In this document: piece by piece, positions 1 to 8,504 of the stretch
Layout of the letters: the number at the start of each line of letters is the position of its first letter
How positions within the stretch are numbered: position 1 is the first letter of the stretch
DNA from: Hymenobacter mellowenesis
Lineage (GTDB): Bacteria > Bacteroidota > Bacteroidia > Cytophagales > Hymenobacteraceae
Length of the DNA stretch: 64,000 bases
Direction of reading: 5' to 3'
Assembly: GCF_030581005.1 (NCBI RefSeq)
Contig: NZ_JAUQSX010000006.1
Span: 124,001 to 188,000 of the forward strand
Translations under genes and position numbers: made by a program
Notes under the pieces: model-generated
Databases searched by the model: none
What the model was told of the DNA's origin: nothing
The model's input: only the letters and a program-made list of their open reading frames with translations

Positions 1-1
1 C

Positions 2-505
2 ACGCAGACGCACGAAGTCAGCCCGCCGGTCAACACCGCGGGGCGCGTCAGGGGATGGGGGCCCGTCGACCATGTAAGCTGGCACAACGGCCGGTGGTAC
101 CGGGTGTTCGCTGTGGGCAGCGTAAACCCAATTTTCGGCTCGGACCCGCGCAGCCGGGTGGAGGTTATCGACCTGGCCGCCGGTGTCATCACCTACCGGC
201 TGCCGTCGCATAGCTCACAGGGGTTGCTGCGCACCCCGGTGCTGGGCCGCCCCCCGAAATGGTGGTCGTGGGGCCTAAAATTGTCGCCGCCCATCATGAG
301 CACCTGGCTTCGCGGCGAGGGAATGTACACGGTGCGGTGGCAAGGCGACCGATTAGCCGATATGTTCCGCCCCGACCGCTCCGTGCAGGAATACGACCTC
401 GCTGCTCCTGACCGCTTCACCATTACAGTCGGTCCTAAGCTGAAGCCCGAACTCAGCCCATGGATGAGTTGTAAGTACGCCTTCCGCGACTTGGTTGGTC
501 GGTGA
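2..505 (+). CDS. Hypothetical protein, 5' end outside window
   Basis: The frame is open from the first bases of the window to the TGA at 503-505, giving 167 visible residues; a GTG at 104 is probably internal because coding sense continues upstream. The protein is rich in Trp, Arg and Pro and has alternating hydrophobic/charged stretches typical of beta structure, with no membrane segment or recognisable catalytic motif in the visible part. I do not recognise the family. It points toward the glycan operon that ends at 574 on the other strand, so the two loci converge here. Confidence 0.55.
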   Translation, partial: TQTHEVSPPVNTAGRVRGWGPVDHVSWHNGRWYRVFAVGSVNPIFGSDPRSRVEVIDLAAGVITYRLPSHSSQGLLRTPVLGRPPKWWSWGLKLSPPIMSTWLRGEGMYTVRWQGDRLADMFRPDRSVQEYDLAAPDRFTITVGPKLKPELSPWMSCKYAFRDLVGR

Positions 506-573
506 GCAGCCGCAGCCCTTGCTCCCGGCAACGCTGGCCGCACCAGTTTGCCATAGTCAGTAACGGGGGCGGG

Positions 574-1248
574 TTAGCTTGCTAAATCAGCTATAAATTC
601 CGCCGTCAGTTCATCCAAGGAATGAATGCTACGGTCGGCCGCGTGCGCCGCATCGGCTTCGAGGTGGGCGTAGTTGCCCCGCAGAATACGCACCGTTTTG
701 AAGCCCAGCGGCTTGATGCCTACAAAATCCTTGCGCACGTTGTCGCCCACATAAATGACTTGGCCCGGCGCCACCCGCTCGCGGCGGCAAATCAGCTCGA
801 ACACGTGCGGGTCGGGCTTGGCGCGGTGGCGGCCGTAGCGGTTGGTGAGGTAGGCGTGGCGCACCCGGCCGCCTAGGTTCAGCGCCGCCACCTTGCGCGC
901 CTGCACTTCCTTGTGCCCGTCGGTCACGATGTAGAGCGGCCATGCAACAAAGCGGGTGAGGCAGCGCTCGGCGTCGGGGTACAGGCTTAGCTCAGGCTTG
1001 TGCTGGCGGTATGCGCGCAGGCAGGCGGCCACCAGCGTCTTGCTCCAGCGCCCATAGCGGCGCAGCACGTTATCGAACACCTGGCCCCGTCCCTGCGCAG
1101 CTTCTTCGGCAATCATGCCAGCGGCCAATGTTTCGGCAGGTACACTCAGCAGCGGGCTCAGAAATACCGCCACCGCCCGGAAGCCGCTGTGCACGTAGCT
1201 CAGCTCGGGGTAGAGCGTGTCGTCAAGGTCGAAAACGAGAACGGGCAT
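574..1248 (-). CDS. HAD-superfamily hydrolase (HAD-IA)
   Basis: A 224-residue HAD phosphatase. Motif I is at the very N terminus (VFDLDDTLY, with the nucleophile Asp and the acid/base Asp two residues later), a Thr/Asp motif II lies at VTDGH, and the motif III/IV region holds KPDP and GDNVRKDF. I chose the ATG at 1246-1248 because it puts motif I at residues 3-11, the usual place; the frame continues upstream to 1344 but would run through an intergenic hairpin. It is the last minus-strand gene of the glycan locus, separated from the upstream gene by that hairpin, and could dephosphorylate a sugar-phosphate intermediate. The substrate cannot be read from sequence. Confidence 0.85.
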   Translation of the reverse strand: MPVLVFDLDDTLYPELSYVHSGFRAVAVFLSPLLSVPAETLAAGMIAEEAAQGRGQVFDNVLRRYGRWSKTLVAACLRAYRQHKPELSLYPDAERCLTRFVAWPLYIVTDGHKEVQARKVAALNLGGRVRHAYLTNRYGRHRAKPDPHVFELICRRERVAPGQVIYVGDNVRKDFVGIKPLGFKTVRILRGNYAHLEADAAHAADRSIHSLDELTAEFIADLAS

Positions 1249-1256
1249 GGGCGTAA

Positions 1257-1356
1257 AGACGCAACATTTTGCGTCTCGTCGTTGAACGATAACGCTTGGA
1301 ATATTCGAGCGGCGCGGTTCCGCTCGTTCAACGACGAGACGCAAAATATTGCGTCT
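1257..1356. repeat. Long intergenic inverted repeat (hairpin)
   Basis: Arms 1257-1288 and 1325-1356 (32 bp) are reverse complements with one mismatch, around a 36-bp loop. Each arm itself contains a smaller palindrome around GACGCAA/TTGCGTC. It lies between the HAD gene and the epimerase/ATP-grasp gene and may stop or process the operon transcript. Confidence 0.85.
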
Positions 1357-3297
1357 CTACACCGCTGTTACCACATCCGCGGCGGCGCGCACCTGCCGCA
1401 ACGGTTCCGCCGCCGGCCGGAACGGAAACTGCTGTAAATCAGCTCCCGCTGCTTCCTGTAAAAACCAGAAAAACGAATCGACCCCCGCCGCGATGCCCAG
1501 CGTGGACGCCCCGCCGAAACGGCAGTTGCACTCGATAAGGTGTAACTCGCCATCCGGCGTGAGCAGCGCCTGCAGCACCAGCGGCCCGTACAGGCCCAGC
1601 TTTTCCACGATGGGCAGGAGTCGCGCCGTCAGGGCCGGGTCGGGCAGAGTGGTGGTCACCTGCGACTCGCCCCGCACAATCACGTCGCGGGTGCGGGGCA
1701 CCAGGCCGCGCACCCGGCCCGCACGGTCCACATAGACATCCACGCTGATTTCCTGGCCTTGGATAAAGGGCTGAAAAACCGGCTCGTCCAGGGTGTGGGC
1801 GTGGGCCAGGGCGGCGGCTTCGGGCAGGTTCAGACCTAGGCTCAGGGAGCCGGCGCCGTGCCGCTCCTTCACCACGAAGCCCGTGGTGGCCGGGGTACCG
1901 GCCAGGGCATCGAGCCCCAAGGCAGTCGGAATAACCGGCAGGCCGTGCTGCTGACCAAAAACGGCAAACTCCACTTTGTCGAGGCAACGATGCACGGCCT
2001 CGGGCGTGCTCACCAGCACGGCAATGCCGGCCTCGGCCAGCGCGGTCCGGTGCCGGCTCCAGAAGGCCAATTCGCCGTCGCGCGTGGGGATGATGTGCCC
2101 GATGCCGTGGGCCTGGCAATAGCTGATGATGTCGGGCAGGTGCTGGTCGTTGGTGGCGGGCATCAACCAGAAATCGTCGGTGAAATGCCGGGCCAGGCAG
2201 GCCGGGTTCATGTCGCCGCCAATGACTTTCACGTCGGGGTGCAGGCGCTGGGCGGCGGACCGCACGGCCTGCACCATCGGCACCTTGGCCGCTACGCTGC
2301 TGATGAGAATATGACCCGGTGCCTTGGCGGCGGGCACCTCCTGACGGCCGCGCTCGAAGGCAATGATTTCGGGAATGGCTACTTCCAAAGTAGTTGAAGG
2401 CAGCCAATCTATCTGGCTGGACCAAAGGGCCATATCAGCCTGCGAAGCCTCGAAGGGAATGTCCGATGCCACGTAGTTGGCCTGCATCCCGGGGAAGTTT
2501 TGCCTGAGCACTTCCACTACATCGGCCACCCGGCGGGCCCGGCCGGTGCCCAGGTTGATGATGCCCGTGACGGCCTCAGCCGCCGCCAGCCGGAGCAGGC
2601 CCTCGGCAGTATCGGCGGCGTAGAGGTAGTCGAAAAACGACTCGGCGCCATACACCGTGATGGCCTCGCCGGCCAGCAGCATGCGCACCCAGCGCGAGGT
2701 GATGTCGCGGCCGTTGCGCCCGTAGCCGCGGTAGATGCGCGGGATTGCCGTGCTGAACTGCGCGCCCCGGAAGGATTGCAAAAAGCGTAGCTCGATTTCG
2801 TGGGCCAGCTTGGCCATGCCCGTCAGGTTGCGGGGCAGGATGGGGTCGGTTTCGCGCAGGCAGCGCGGCTGGGCCGGCACCTCGGTGAAGTTGTACAGTT
2901 CGGGGTCGTAGATGAGGTAGCTGCTGGCAAACACCACGCGCCGCAGCGAGGGCAAGTCCTTCTGTACCGTCATCAGGTGGTGACTGAGCTGCACGTTGTG
3001 CCGGAAGTTCTCCTCCCAGAAGCCGTAGGTTTCCGTCGAGCGCTCGAAGGTGGCGGCCAGGTGAATGAACACCTCGGGCGCAAACACGCCGATTTCCTGC
3101 TCGGTGAGGAAGTTCAGGTCGCCTTGCCGGTACTGGAAGCGGGCCGGAAAATCGGCGGGCCGGGGCTTGAGGTCGCCCACCAGCACCTCGATGTCGGCGG
3201 GCAGGGTGGCCAGCAGCCGCACCATTTCCTGGCCGATGACGCCGGCGCCGCCGCTGATAAAAATTCGTTTAAAGGGCAGAACCAAAGGCTGTGGCAT
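1357..3297 (-). CDS. NAD-dependent epimerase / ATP-grasp fusion protein
   Basis: A 646-residue two-domain protein. Residues about 8-310 form an extended SDR/NAD-dependent sugar epimerase: a Rossmann motif ISGGAGVIG at 14-22, and later SSYLIYD and LYAADTAEG segments typical of nucleotide-sugar epimerases. The classical YxxxK pair is not obvious (LTGMAKLAHE stands where YxxxK would be). Residues about 330-640 form an ATP-grasp ligase of the carbamoyl-phosphate-synthase/PylC type: FVVKERHGAGS (ATP-binding Lys and flexible loop), QEISVDVYVD, and the metal-binding LIECNCRFGG near the C terminus. Its start lies inside the end of the GNAT gene (29-bp overlap), so the two are probably translationally coupled. 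It could isomerise a sugar nucleotide and ligate an amino or carboxyl group; the actual reaction is unknown. Confidence 0.85.
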   Translation of the reverse strand: MPQPLVLPFKRIFISGGAGVIGQEMVRLLATLPADIEVLVGDLKPRPADFPARFQYRQGDLNFLTEQEIGVFAPEVFIHLAATFERSTETYGFWEENFRHNVQLSHHLMTVQKDLPSLRRVVFASSYLIYDPELYNFTEVPAQPRCLRETDPILPRNLTGMAKLAHEIELRFLQSFRGAQFSTAIPRIYRGYGRNGRDITSRWVRMLLAGEAITVYGAESFFDYLYAADTAEGLLRLAAAEAVTGIINLGTGRARRVADVVEVLRQNFPGMQANYVASDIPFEASQADMALWSSQIDWLPSTTLEVAIPEIIAFERGRQEVPAAKAPGHILISSVAAKVPMVQAVRSAAQRLHPDVKVIGGDMNPACLARHFTDDFWLMPATNDQHLPDIISYCQAHGIGHIIPTRDGELAFWSRHRTALAEAGIAVLVSTPEAVHRCLDKVEFAVFGQQHGLPVIPTALGLDALAGTPATTGFVVKERHGAGSLSLGLNLPEAAALAHAHTLDEPVFQPFIQGQEISVDVYVDRAGRVRGLVPRTRDVIVRGESQVTTTLPDPALTARLLPIVEKLGLYGPLVLQALLTPDGELHLIECNCRFGGASTLGIAAGVDSFFWFLQEAAGADLQQFPFRPAAEPLRQVRAAADVVTAV

Positions 3298-3859
3298 AGT
3301 CGGCGGCCAACTGGCCGTGCATCAGTGAGTCGGCAAAAGTACCCGGCGCGAGCTGGATGTGCTGCCGTAGGCGCCCTTCCAGCCGGAAGCCGCTCTCTTC
3401 CAGAATGGCCACGTGCGCCGGCCGGATGTCGTAGGTTTCGGTAAACAAGCGGTTGAATTTCAGTCCTTCAAACGCCACTTGCCCCAATAGCCGCAGGTGG
3501 GCGAGAAAATCCTGGCGGTAAGTGGCGGCGTCGGCGGCTCGGGCAGGCTCTACCAAAAAAGACACTTCAGCGCGCTTATCTTGCCAGGAAAGGTACACGA
3601 GCCCGCCATAGGCCACCAGCTCACCCCGGTGCAGCAGCGAAAACAGCAGCTGCCCGGGTTTCTCCTGGTCGAACAACGGCAGTACAACGCGCTGAAAATA
3701 TGTATCTTGCTGCTCAGCGGTAAGCGGCGCGGCCTGGCGGAGTACTTCGAGCTGGGCATTGCGCCAGGCCCGGATGGGTTCCCGGTCTTCGTAGCGGATA
3801 GGCACGAGATGGTAGTTTTGCCAGCGGTATTCGGCGGGCGGCAGGGGGCGGTAGTTCAT
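3269..3859 (-). CDS. GNAT-family N-acetyltransferase (PseH-like)
   Basis: 196 residues, the usual size for a single-domain GNAT. The N-terminal part (ending YGGLVYLSW, then a segment reading AEVSFLVEP) and the later EESGFRLEGRLRQHI match the RimJ/RimL- and PseH-like pattern in which strand beta4 and the last helix hold acetyl-CoA. In this operon, with PseB- and PseC-like enzymes, N-acetylation of the 4-amino group of a UDP-linked dideoxy sugar (the PseH step) is the most economical role, but this is inferred from context. It overlaps the downstream epimerase/ATP-grasp gene by 29 bp. Confidence 0.8.
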   Translation of the reverse strand: MNYRPLPPAEYRWQNYHLVPIRYEDREPIRAWRNAQLEVLRQAAPLTAEQQDTYFQRVVLPLFDQEKPGQLLFSLLHRGELVAYGGLVYLSWQDKRAEVSFLVEPARAADAATYRQDFLAHLRLLGQVAFEGLKFNRLFTETYDIRPAHVAILEESGFRLEGRLRQHIQLAPGTFADSLMHGQLAADYATAFGSAL

Positions 3860-3861
3860 GG

Positions 3862-3952
3862 TTAGTTGTCAGTTGCTCGTTGTTAGTTGTCAGGTCACAA
3901 ATCAACCAGTTGTCATGGCGCTAACAACTGACAACGAGCAACTGACAACTAA
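3862..3952. repeat. Intergenic inverted repeat
   Basis: Arms 3862-3893 and 3921-3952 (32 bp) are reverse complements with two mismatches, built from repeats of the theme GTTAGTTGTCAGTTG. The element fills nearly the whole gap between the methyltransferase and acetyltransferase genes. A fragment of the same theme follows the transposase remnant near 53685. Confidence 0.8.
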
Positions 3953-3955
3953 AGC

Positions 3956-4702
3956 CTACACTACTAAGTACGAAATCAGCGGGTTGAGCGGGCTGCGGCG
4001 CAGGGCGTAATTGGCCACGCCAAATACCTCATCGAAGGCCAGCGTCTCGCCCGGAAACTCGGGGCAATTCAGTTCGTCGAAGGCCACGATGGCGCCTTTG
4101 GTGAGGCGGGGCCGGATGGCTTCGAGGCAGGCCTTGGTGGGGGCGTAGATGTCGAAATCGAAGTAGGCGAAGGCGATGACGGTTTCGGGATGGTCGCGCA
4201 GGTAGCGGGGCACGGTTTCGGCGGCGTCGCCGGCCACCAGCTCAAACTTGCGCTTGTGCGGAATGGGGCTGTCCTGCTCGTGCTGAGCCAGAATCTGGGT
4301 GAGGTAGTCCTGGTAGTTCTCGGTCACGCCGTAGTCGCCTTCTTTCACCCGGTCACCGTCCTTGGCATCCACGGACGGAAAGCCGCCAAACGTGTCAAAG
4401 CCAATGATTTTGCGGTTGTAATTAAAGGGCTCGTAAATGCCGCGCAGCGCGTGCATCAACGCCAGGTTCTGCCCCCAGCGCACGCCAAACTCCATGGCCA
4501 CGCCGTGCACCGGGATGATTTGCTGGTACAACTCGGTGAAAAACAGCAGGCGCGAGAGCGTTTGCCGGTTCAGGTACAAGCCCAGGTTGTTGGGCAGCTC
4601 GGGGTTCGGAATGGGCGACTCGCGCAGGGTTTGGGCGAAGTTTTCGCGGCGCGTCTGTTCCTGCACGGGCGCACCGCTCAGAACGTTAATCGGGGAGGAC
4701 AT
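3956..4702 (-). CDS. TylF/MycF-like SAM-dependent O-methyltransferase
   Basis: 248 residues from the ATG at 4700-4702; the frame is open further upstream but that part is low-complexity and unlike the family. The segment VAMEFGVRWGQN is the SAM-binding motif I, IIGFDTFGGFP is a hallmark of TylF/MycF macrocin O-methyltransferases, and FAYFDFDIYAPTKACLE supplies the acidic metal-binding residues. Such enzymes methylate sugar hydroxyls, which fits its place between the cytidylyltransferase and the acetyltransferase. It is probably a tailoring enzyme for the glycan sugar; the methylated position is unknown. Confidence 0.82.
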   Translation of the reverse strand: MSSPINVLSGAPVQEQTRRENFAQTLRESPIPNPELPNNLGLYLNRQTLSRLLFFTELYQQIIPVHGVAMEFGVRWGQNLALMHALRGIYEPFNYNRKIIGFDTFGGFPSVDAKDGDRVKEGDYGVTENYQDYLTQILAQHEQDSPIPHKRKFELVAGDAAETVPRYLRDHPETVIAFAYFDFDIYAPTKACLEAIRPRLTKGAIVAFDELNCPEFPGETLAFDEVFGVANYALRRSPLNPLISYLVV

Positions 4703-4793
4703 AAGGGCGGAATCGGGGTGAATCGGGGTGCAAAAATGCCACGATATTCTGGGCCATCGGGCATTGGGCCTAAGCGCCTGGCTTGAACAGGGG

Positions 4794-5543
4794 CTAAGGC
4801 TGCACTTGGGTATTGCCGTTGTTGATGCCTGCAAGCCAGGGGTGCCGGGTTAGCAGACCGGGCAGGCCCGTTGGGTCGGTCAGTGAAAAATCGGCAGGAA
4901 GCTGCGAATAAAGCAGGTGCAGCAGGGCGTAGTCGCTGGGATAATCCACGGTAAGGCGAAGGCCGGCCACGGCGGCCGGTATATCCAGCGGCAGCGTTTC
5001 GAGTCGGAAAAGCTCGGGGTGGCGGCGCAGGTAGGGCGTCACGTGTTCCCGCTCTTCGGGGCGAGTGGCCTCGGCGGCGGCCCGGCGCAGGGCTGCCGCC
5101 GCTATTACTTCAACATTGGTGCCCAGTGGCAGACCAGTAGTCAGCGTATAATCGGCCTGGCTTGCCAAATGGTGCGCCACGGCTGCTCGCATAAAAGCCG
5201 GGTCGAGAGCGGGATTATCGGCGGTGATGCGCACGACAACGTCGGCATGGTGAGCCTCTGCCGCGCCCATAAAACGTTCCAATACATCCTGCTCATCACC
5301 CCGAAACACTGGCGCCTGCAGCGCCTGGGCGGCGGTTGCCACGGCATCGTCGGCGGCCAGCGTAGAGGTAGCCACTACCACCTGCGGGCCTGGCACCACT
5401 TGCCGGGCGCGGGCTATCACGTGACTCAGCACCGTAGTTTCGGCCGAAAGCGGCAGGGGCAGCAACACCTTGCCCGGCAGGCGCGAGGAGTTCATGCGGG
5501 CCTGAATGATGACGACGACGCGCACGGGCCAGGTTGGAAGCAT
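4794..5543 (-). CDS. spsF: SpsF-like cytidylyltransferase
   Basis: 249 residues. The N-terminal QARMNSSRLPGKVLLPL is the nucleotide-binding signature of the SpsF/CMP-sugar cytidylyltransferase family (COG1861), followed by VVVRITADNPALDP, the metal/CTP-binding region, and VDYPSDYALL near the C terminus. The family activates acidic or unusual sugars with CTP. Only 5 bp separate it from the upstream SDR gene. Its presence suggests that the operon product is a CMP- or CDP-activated sugar, possibly nonulosonate-like, but no NeuB/PseI-type synthase is visible in the window. The symbol is given by family resemblance only. Confidence 0.85.
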   Translation of the reverse strand: MLPTWPVRVVVIIQARMNSSRLPGKVLLPLPLSAETTVLSHVIARARQVVPGPQVVVATSTLAADDAVATAAQALQAPVFRGDEQDVLERFMGAAEAHHADVVVRITADNPALDPAFMRAAVAHHLASQADYTLTTGLPLGTNVEVIAAAALRRAAAEATRPEEREHVTPYLRRHPELFRLETLPLDIPAAVAGLRLTVDYPSDYALLHLLYSQLPADFSLTDPTGLPGLLTRHPWLAGINNGNTQVQP

Positions 5544-5548
5544 AATGT

Positions 5549-6355
5549 TCAGCGAATGGTCCAGCCCCCGTCCACCACGAGGTTGTGGCCGGTTACAAAA
5601 TCGGAAGCGGCGGCGCTCAAATACACAAAAGCCCCGGCCAAATCTTCGGGCCGGCCAATGCGGCCCAGCGGGTTACGCCGCTGCAGCTCAGCCACAAATC
5701 CACCCGTTTCCTGTACGCTCTCGCTCGGGAAAGGGCCCGGCGACACGCAGTTCACCTGAATATTCTCCGGCCCGAGGTACGAGGCGAAGTACTTGGTGAG
5801 CTGAATGACAGCCGCTTTGGCCGCGCCGTAGTGCGGCGGGTTGAGGAACTGCGGGTACTCGTCGTAGGCCGAAAAGTCGGGCGCCACCAGGCCGTACATC
5901 GACGCCACGTTGATGATTTTGCCGCCGCCGTTTTCGCGCAGGTAGGGCAGCACTTCGCGTAGGCACCGGTAGGCGCTGCCCGCCGAGCCGTCGAGGTTGC
6001 GCGCGAATTGTTCATCCGTCAGGGCATCGGGCTGCTGGCCAGCGCCATACACGGCGTTGTTGATGAGAACGTGGGGCAGGCCGTGCCTCTTCCGGCAGGC
6101 CGCCAGCGCCGCCTGCACCGACGGCGTGGACGCCACGTCGCAGCTTTCAAAATGCAGGCCACCGACGCCCATCACCTCGGCAAACGTGGTCTTGAAACGG
6201 GCTTCATCGCGCCCCAGCACCACCACAGTAGCGCCGTGGGCCAGCAGGCCGGCCACCATGCCGCGGCCCAGGTGCCCGTAGCCGCCCGTGATGAGCACGA
6301 GGCGGCCCGTCAGGTCGAACAAGTTGGCGTAAGGAGCTAGGAGCGAGGTGGCCAT
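5549..6355 (-). CDS. Short-chain dehydrogenase/reductase
   Basis: 268 residues, a complete classical SDR. The cofactor motif is TGGYGHLGRG (residues about 23-32), then INNAVYG (the NNAG-like motif), NVASMYG (catalytic Ser region), HYGAAKAA (catalytic Tyr-x3-Lys) and SPGPF after strand beta6. It overlaps the upstream aldo/keto reductase by 19 bp. In amino-sugar loci this class usually reduces or oxidises a keto-sugar, and a similar SDR (PtmA) occurs in Campylobacter legionaminate loci. The precise substrate is not predictable. Confidence 0.9.
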   Translation of the reverse strand: MATSLLAPYANLFDLTGRLVLITGGYGHLGRGMVAGLLAHGATVVVLGRDEARFKTTFAEVMGVGGLHFESCDVASTPSVQAALAACRKRHGLPHVLINNAVYGAGQQPDALTDEQFARNLDGSAGSAYRCLREVLPYLRENGGGKIINVASMYGLVAPDFSAYDEYPQFLNPPHYGAAKAAVIQLTKYFASYLGPENIQVNCVSPGPFPSESVQETGGFVAELQRRNPLGRIGRPEDLAGAFVYLSAAASDFVTGHNLVVDGGWTIR

Positions 6356-7269
6356 GCGTAGGGCAGGATAAAATCGGTGGTCGTTTCGGCCAGCTTCTGT
6401 AGCTCCGGTCGCAACTGTTCGGCTTGGGCAGCGTGGGTACCAGCCGCCAGGTTTTCGCGTAGATTGGCGGCCGTATCAACGCCAATGACGGCGCGGCTTA
6501 CCCCCGGCGCGTAAGCCGCGAACAGCAGCAACAGACTAGTCAGCGGCATACCGGCATCCCTAACCAAAGCCCGAAGCGCGCTGATTTTGGGAGCCAGCGG
6601 GGCGAAAAAAGCCGGCAAAGTGGTTGGGTCGCGCAGCAACAAGCCTTGCAGAAAAGCCGACCGCACGTGCACCTCGATGCCCGCCTGCTGCAAAGCCGGC
6701 AGCAACGAGCCAAACCGCTGGTCAAATACGTTGAAAGGCAGCTGCACCAAACCCACGCCCATCGGTTTGGCCAGCAGCCACTCGGCTTCCTCGGGGTGGT
6801 AGAGCGACATGCCGATGCGCTGTACCGTGCCCGCCGCCTGCGCCTCGCGCAACACCTCCCAGGCCGCCGGCTGGTCCCGAAACCCCGTAAACTGGTGGAA
6901 CATCACCCCGTAAACCGACGGCTGCCGCAGGCGCGCAAGCGACTCCTGTAACGCCTGCCGTACCACCCCGGCCGGGCCGGCTGCCAGCTTGGTCACTATC
7001 TCAAACTGGCGCGGCCAAGTGTCGCCGCGGTCCAGCCAGCGGCCCAGGCGGGTTTCGCTGTCGCCATAGGCAGCGGCCGTGTCCAGCAGGTTGATGCCGG
7101 CGGCCTGGGCGGTGTTCAGAATCTCGGCTACCGTCGCGTCATCGGGCCGGCCGGCAGCGTTGTTGATGCCGTAGTCGAGGCCAAACTGCACGGTGCCCAG
7201 CGCCAGCCGGCCGACAAAATCCCGGGTGTCCGGCAAGGTCATATCAGCGGGCATGAGGTGCTTCAACAA
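6337..7269 (-). CDS. Aldo/keto reductase
   Basis: 310 residues with the (beta/alpha)8 reductase signatures: LALGTVQFGLDYGI near the N terminus, INLLDTAAAYGDSE containing the catalytic Asp and Tyr, a KLAAG stretch with the catalytic Lys, and GVMFHQ with the His. It overlaps both neighbours (26 bp with the aminotransferase upstream, 19 bp with the SDR downstream), so the three are one translational unit. NADPH-dependent reduction of a keto-sugar is likely. Reductases of this group recur beside SpsF-type cytidylyltransferases, which supports a sugar role. Confidence 0.88.
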   Translation of the reverse strand: MLKHLMPADMTLPDTRDFVGRLALGTVQFGLDYGINNAAGRPDDATVAEILNTAQAAGINLLDTAAAYGDSETRLGRWLDRGDTWPRQFEIVTKLAAGPAGVVRQALQESLARLRQPSVYGVMFHQFTGFRDQPAAWEVLREAQAAGTVQRIGMSLYHPEEAEWLLAKPMGVGLVQLPFNVFDQRFGSLLPALQQAGIEVHVRSAFLQGLLLRDPTTLPAFFAPLAPKISALRALVRDAGMPLTSLLLLFAAYAPGVSRAVIGVDTAANLRENLAAGTHAAQAEQLRPELQKLAETTTDFILPYAWPPRS

Positions 7270-8431
7270 ACTCCCGGATGCAAGCCACCACGTAGTCCTG
7301 CTCTTCGTCGGTCAGCGTCGGAAACATGGGGATACTGAGGCAGTGCGCGTAGTATTCCTCAGCCAGTGGGAAGTCGCCCGCCCGCCAGCCCAGAGCCTCA
7401 TAGTAGGGCATACGGTGTACTGGGATATAGTGCACCTGCGCGAATATCTGTTTGGTTTTCAGAAAGTCATACAGCTCGCGCCGATTCTCTACTTGAATGA
7501 CGTAAAGGTGGTAGGCATGGCCGGTTTGGCCGGGGGCCAGCACCGCTACGCCGGGCACTTGGGCAAAGGCGGCATCGTAGCGGGCGGCGAGTTGGCGGCG
7601 GCGGGTTAGTCCTTCCTCGGCGCGGGCGAGCTGGCTCAGGCCGAGGGCGCAGTTGAGGTCGGGCAGGCGGTAGTTGTAGCCGAGCTCCTGCATTTCCATG
7701 TACCAGCCGCCGTCGGGTTCGCGTACGAGGTCGGCCGGGTCGCGGGTAATGCCGTGGGTGCGCAGGCGCAACAAGTGGTGGAACAACTGCTCCGAGTTGG
7801 TGGTAATCATGCCGCCCTCGCCGGTGGCGATGTGCTTCACTGGGTGGAAGCTGAAAATGGCCAGGTCGGCAAAGTTGCCGTTGCCGCAGTGCTGCTCCCG
7901 GCCCTCGGAGTCGACGAAAAAGCCGCCGGGCGCGTGACAGGCATCCTCAATAATCCAGAGACCAAACTCGTCGGCCAGCCGGCGCGCTTCTTCCAGATTC
8001 ACAGCCAGCCCGGCAAAATCCACCGGAATCAGCCCCGTGAAATAGCCTTTCGGATGCGCTTCGAGTAAAGTCCGAACTTTGGCCAAGTCAATGAGCCCGG
8101 TCTTTGGGTCGATGTCGGCAAAATGCACCTCGCCGCCGCAGTAGCGCACGCAGTTGGCCGAGGCCGAGAAGGTGAGGGGCGTGGTGATGACGCGCTGCCC
8201 CGGCTGCACGTTCAGGGCCAAGGCGCACAGGTGCAGGGCGGCCGTGCCATTGCTGACGGCCACGGCGTACTTGGCCCCGATGTACTGCGCGAACTGCCGC
8301 TCAAACTCGGCCACGGTGGGCCCCTGGGTGAGGTAGTCGGCGTGCAGGCTGGCCACCACGGCGGCCACGTCGGCCTCGCTGATGAACTGGCGGCCGTAGG
8401 GCAGGGGACGGGTTGGTAAGCTGTTAGCCAT
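7244..8431 (-). CDS. pseC: PseC-like UDP-sugar 4-aminotransferase
   Basis: 395 residues of the DegT/DnrJ/EryC1/StrS PLP aminotransferase family. Features: YLTQGPTVAEFE near residue 32, VSNGTAALHL for phosphate binding, IIEDACHAPGG with the PLP-ring Asp, and SFHPVKHIATGEGG with the Schiff-base Lys. The sequence and the PseB-like neighbour match UDP-4-amino-4,6-dideoxy-N-acetyl-beta-L-altrosamine transaminase, which aminates C4 of the PseB product. The start codon lies within the left arm of an intergenic hairpin, so translation initiation could depend on that structure. Confidence 0.9.
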   Translation of the reverse strand: MANSLPTRPLPYGRQFISEADVAAVVASLHADYLTQGPTVAEFERQFAQYIGAKYAVAVSNGTAALHLCALALNVQPGQRVITTPLTFSASANCVRYCGGEVHFADIDPKTGLIDLAKVRTLLEAHPKGYFTGLIPVDFAGLAVNLEEARRLADEFGLWIIEDACHAPGGFFVDSEGREQHCGNGNFADLAIFSFHPVKHIATGEGGMITTNSEQLFHHLLRLRTHGITRDPADLVREPDGGWYMEMQELGYNYRLPDLNCALGLSQLARAEEGLTRRRQLAARYDAAFAQVPGVAVLAPGQTGHAYHLYVIQVENRRELYDFLKTKQIFAQVHYIPVHRMPYYEALGWRAGDFPLAEEYYAHCLSIPMFPTLTDEEQDYVVACIREFVEAPHAR

Positions 8432-8496
8432 TGGCTTTTAGCTGTTAGCTTGGTTTATGAAGGAAGGCTATTCGCTAACAGCTGTCAGCCAATAGC
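8427..8496. repeat. Intergenic inverted repeat over the pseC start
   Basis: Arms 8427-8449 and 8474-8496 are near-perfect reverse complements centred on AGCTGTTAGC / GCTAACAGCT. The ATG of the pseC-like gene (8429-8431 on the minus strand) lies inside the left arm. It belongs to the same general class as the hairpin at 3862-3952 but has different sequence. Confidence 0.75.
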
Positions 8497-8504
8497 TTGG
8501 GAAA

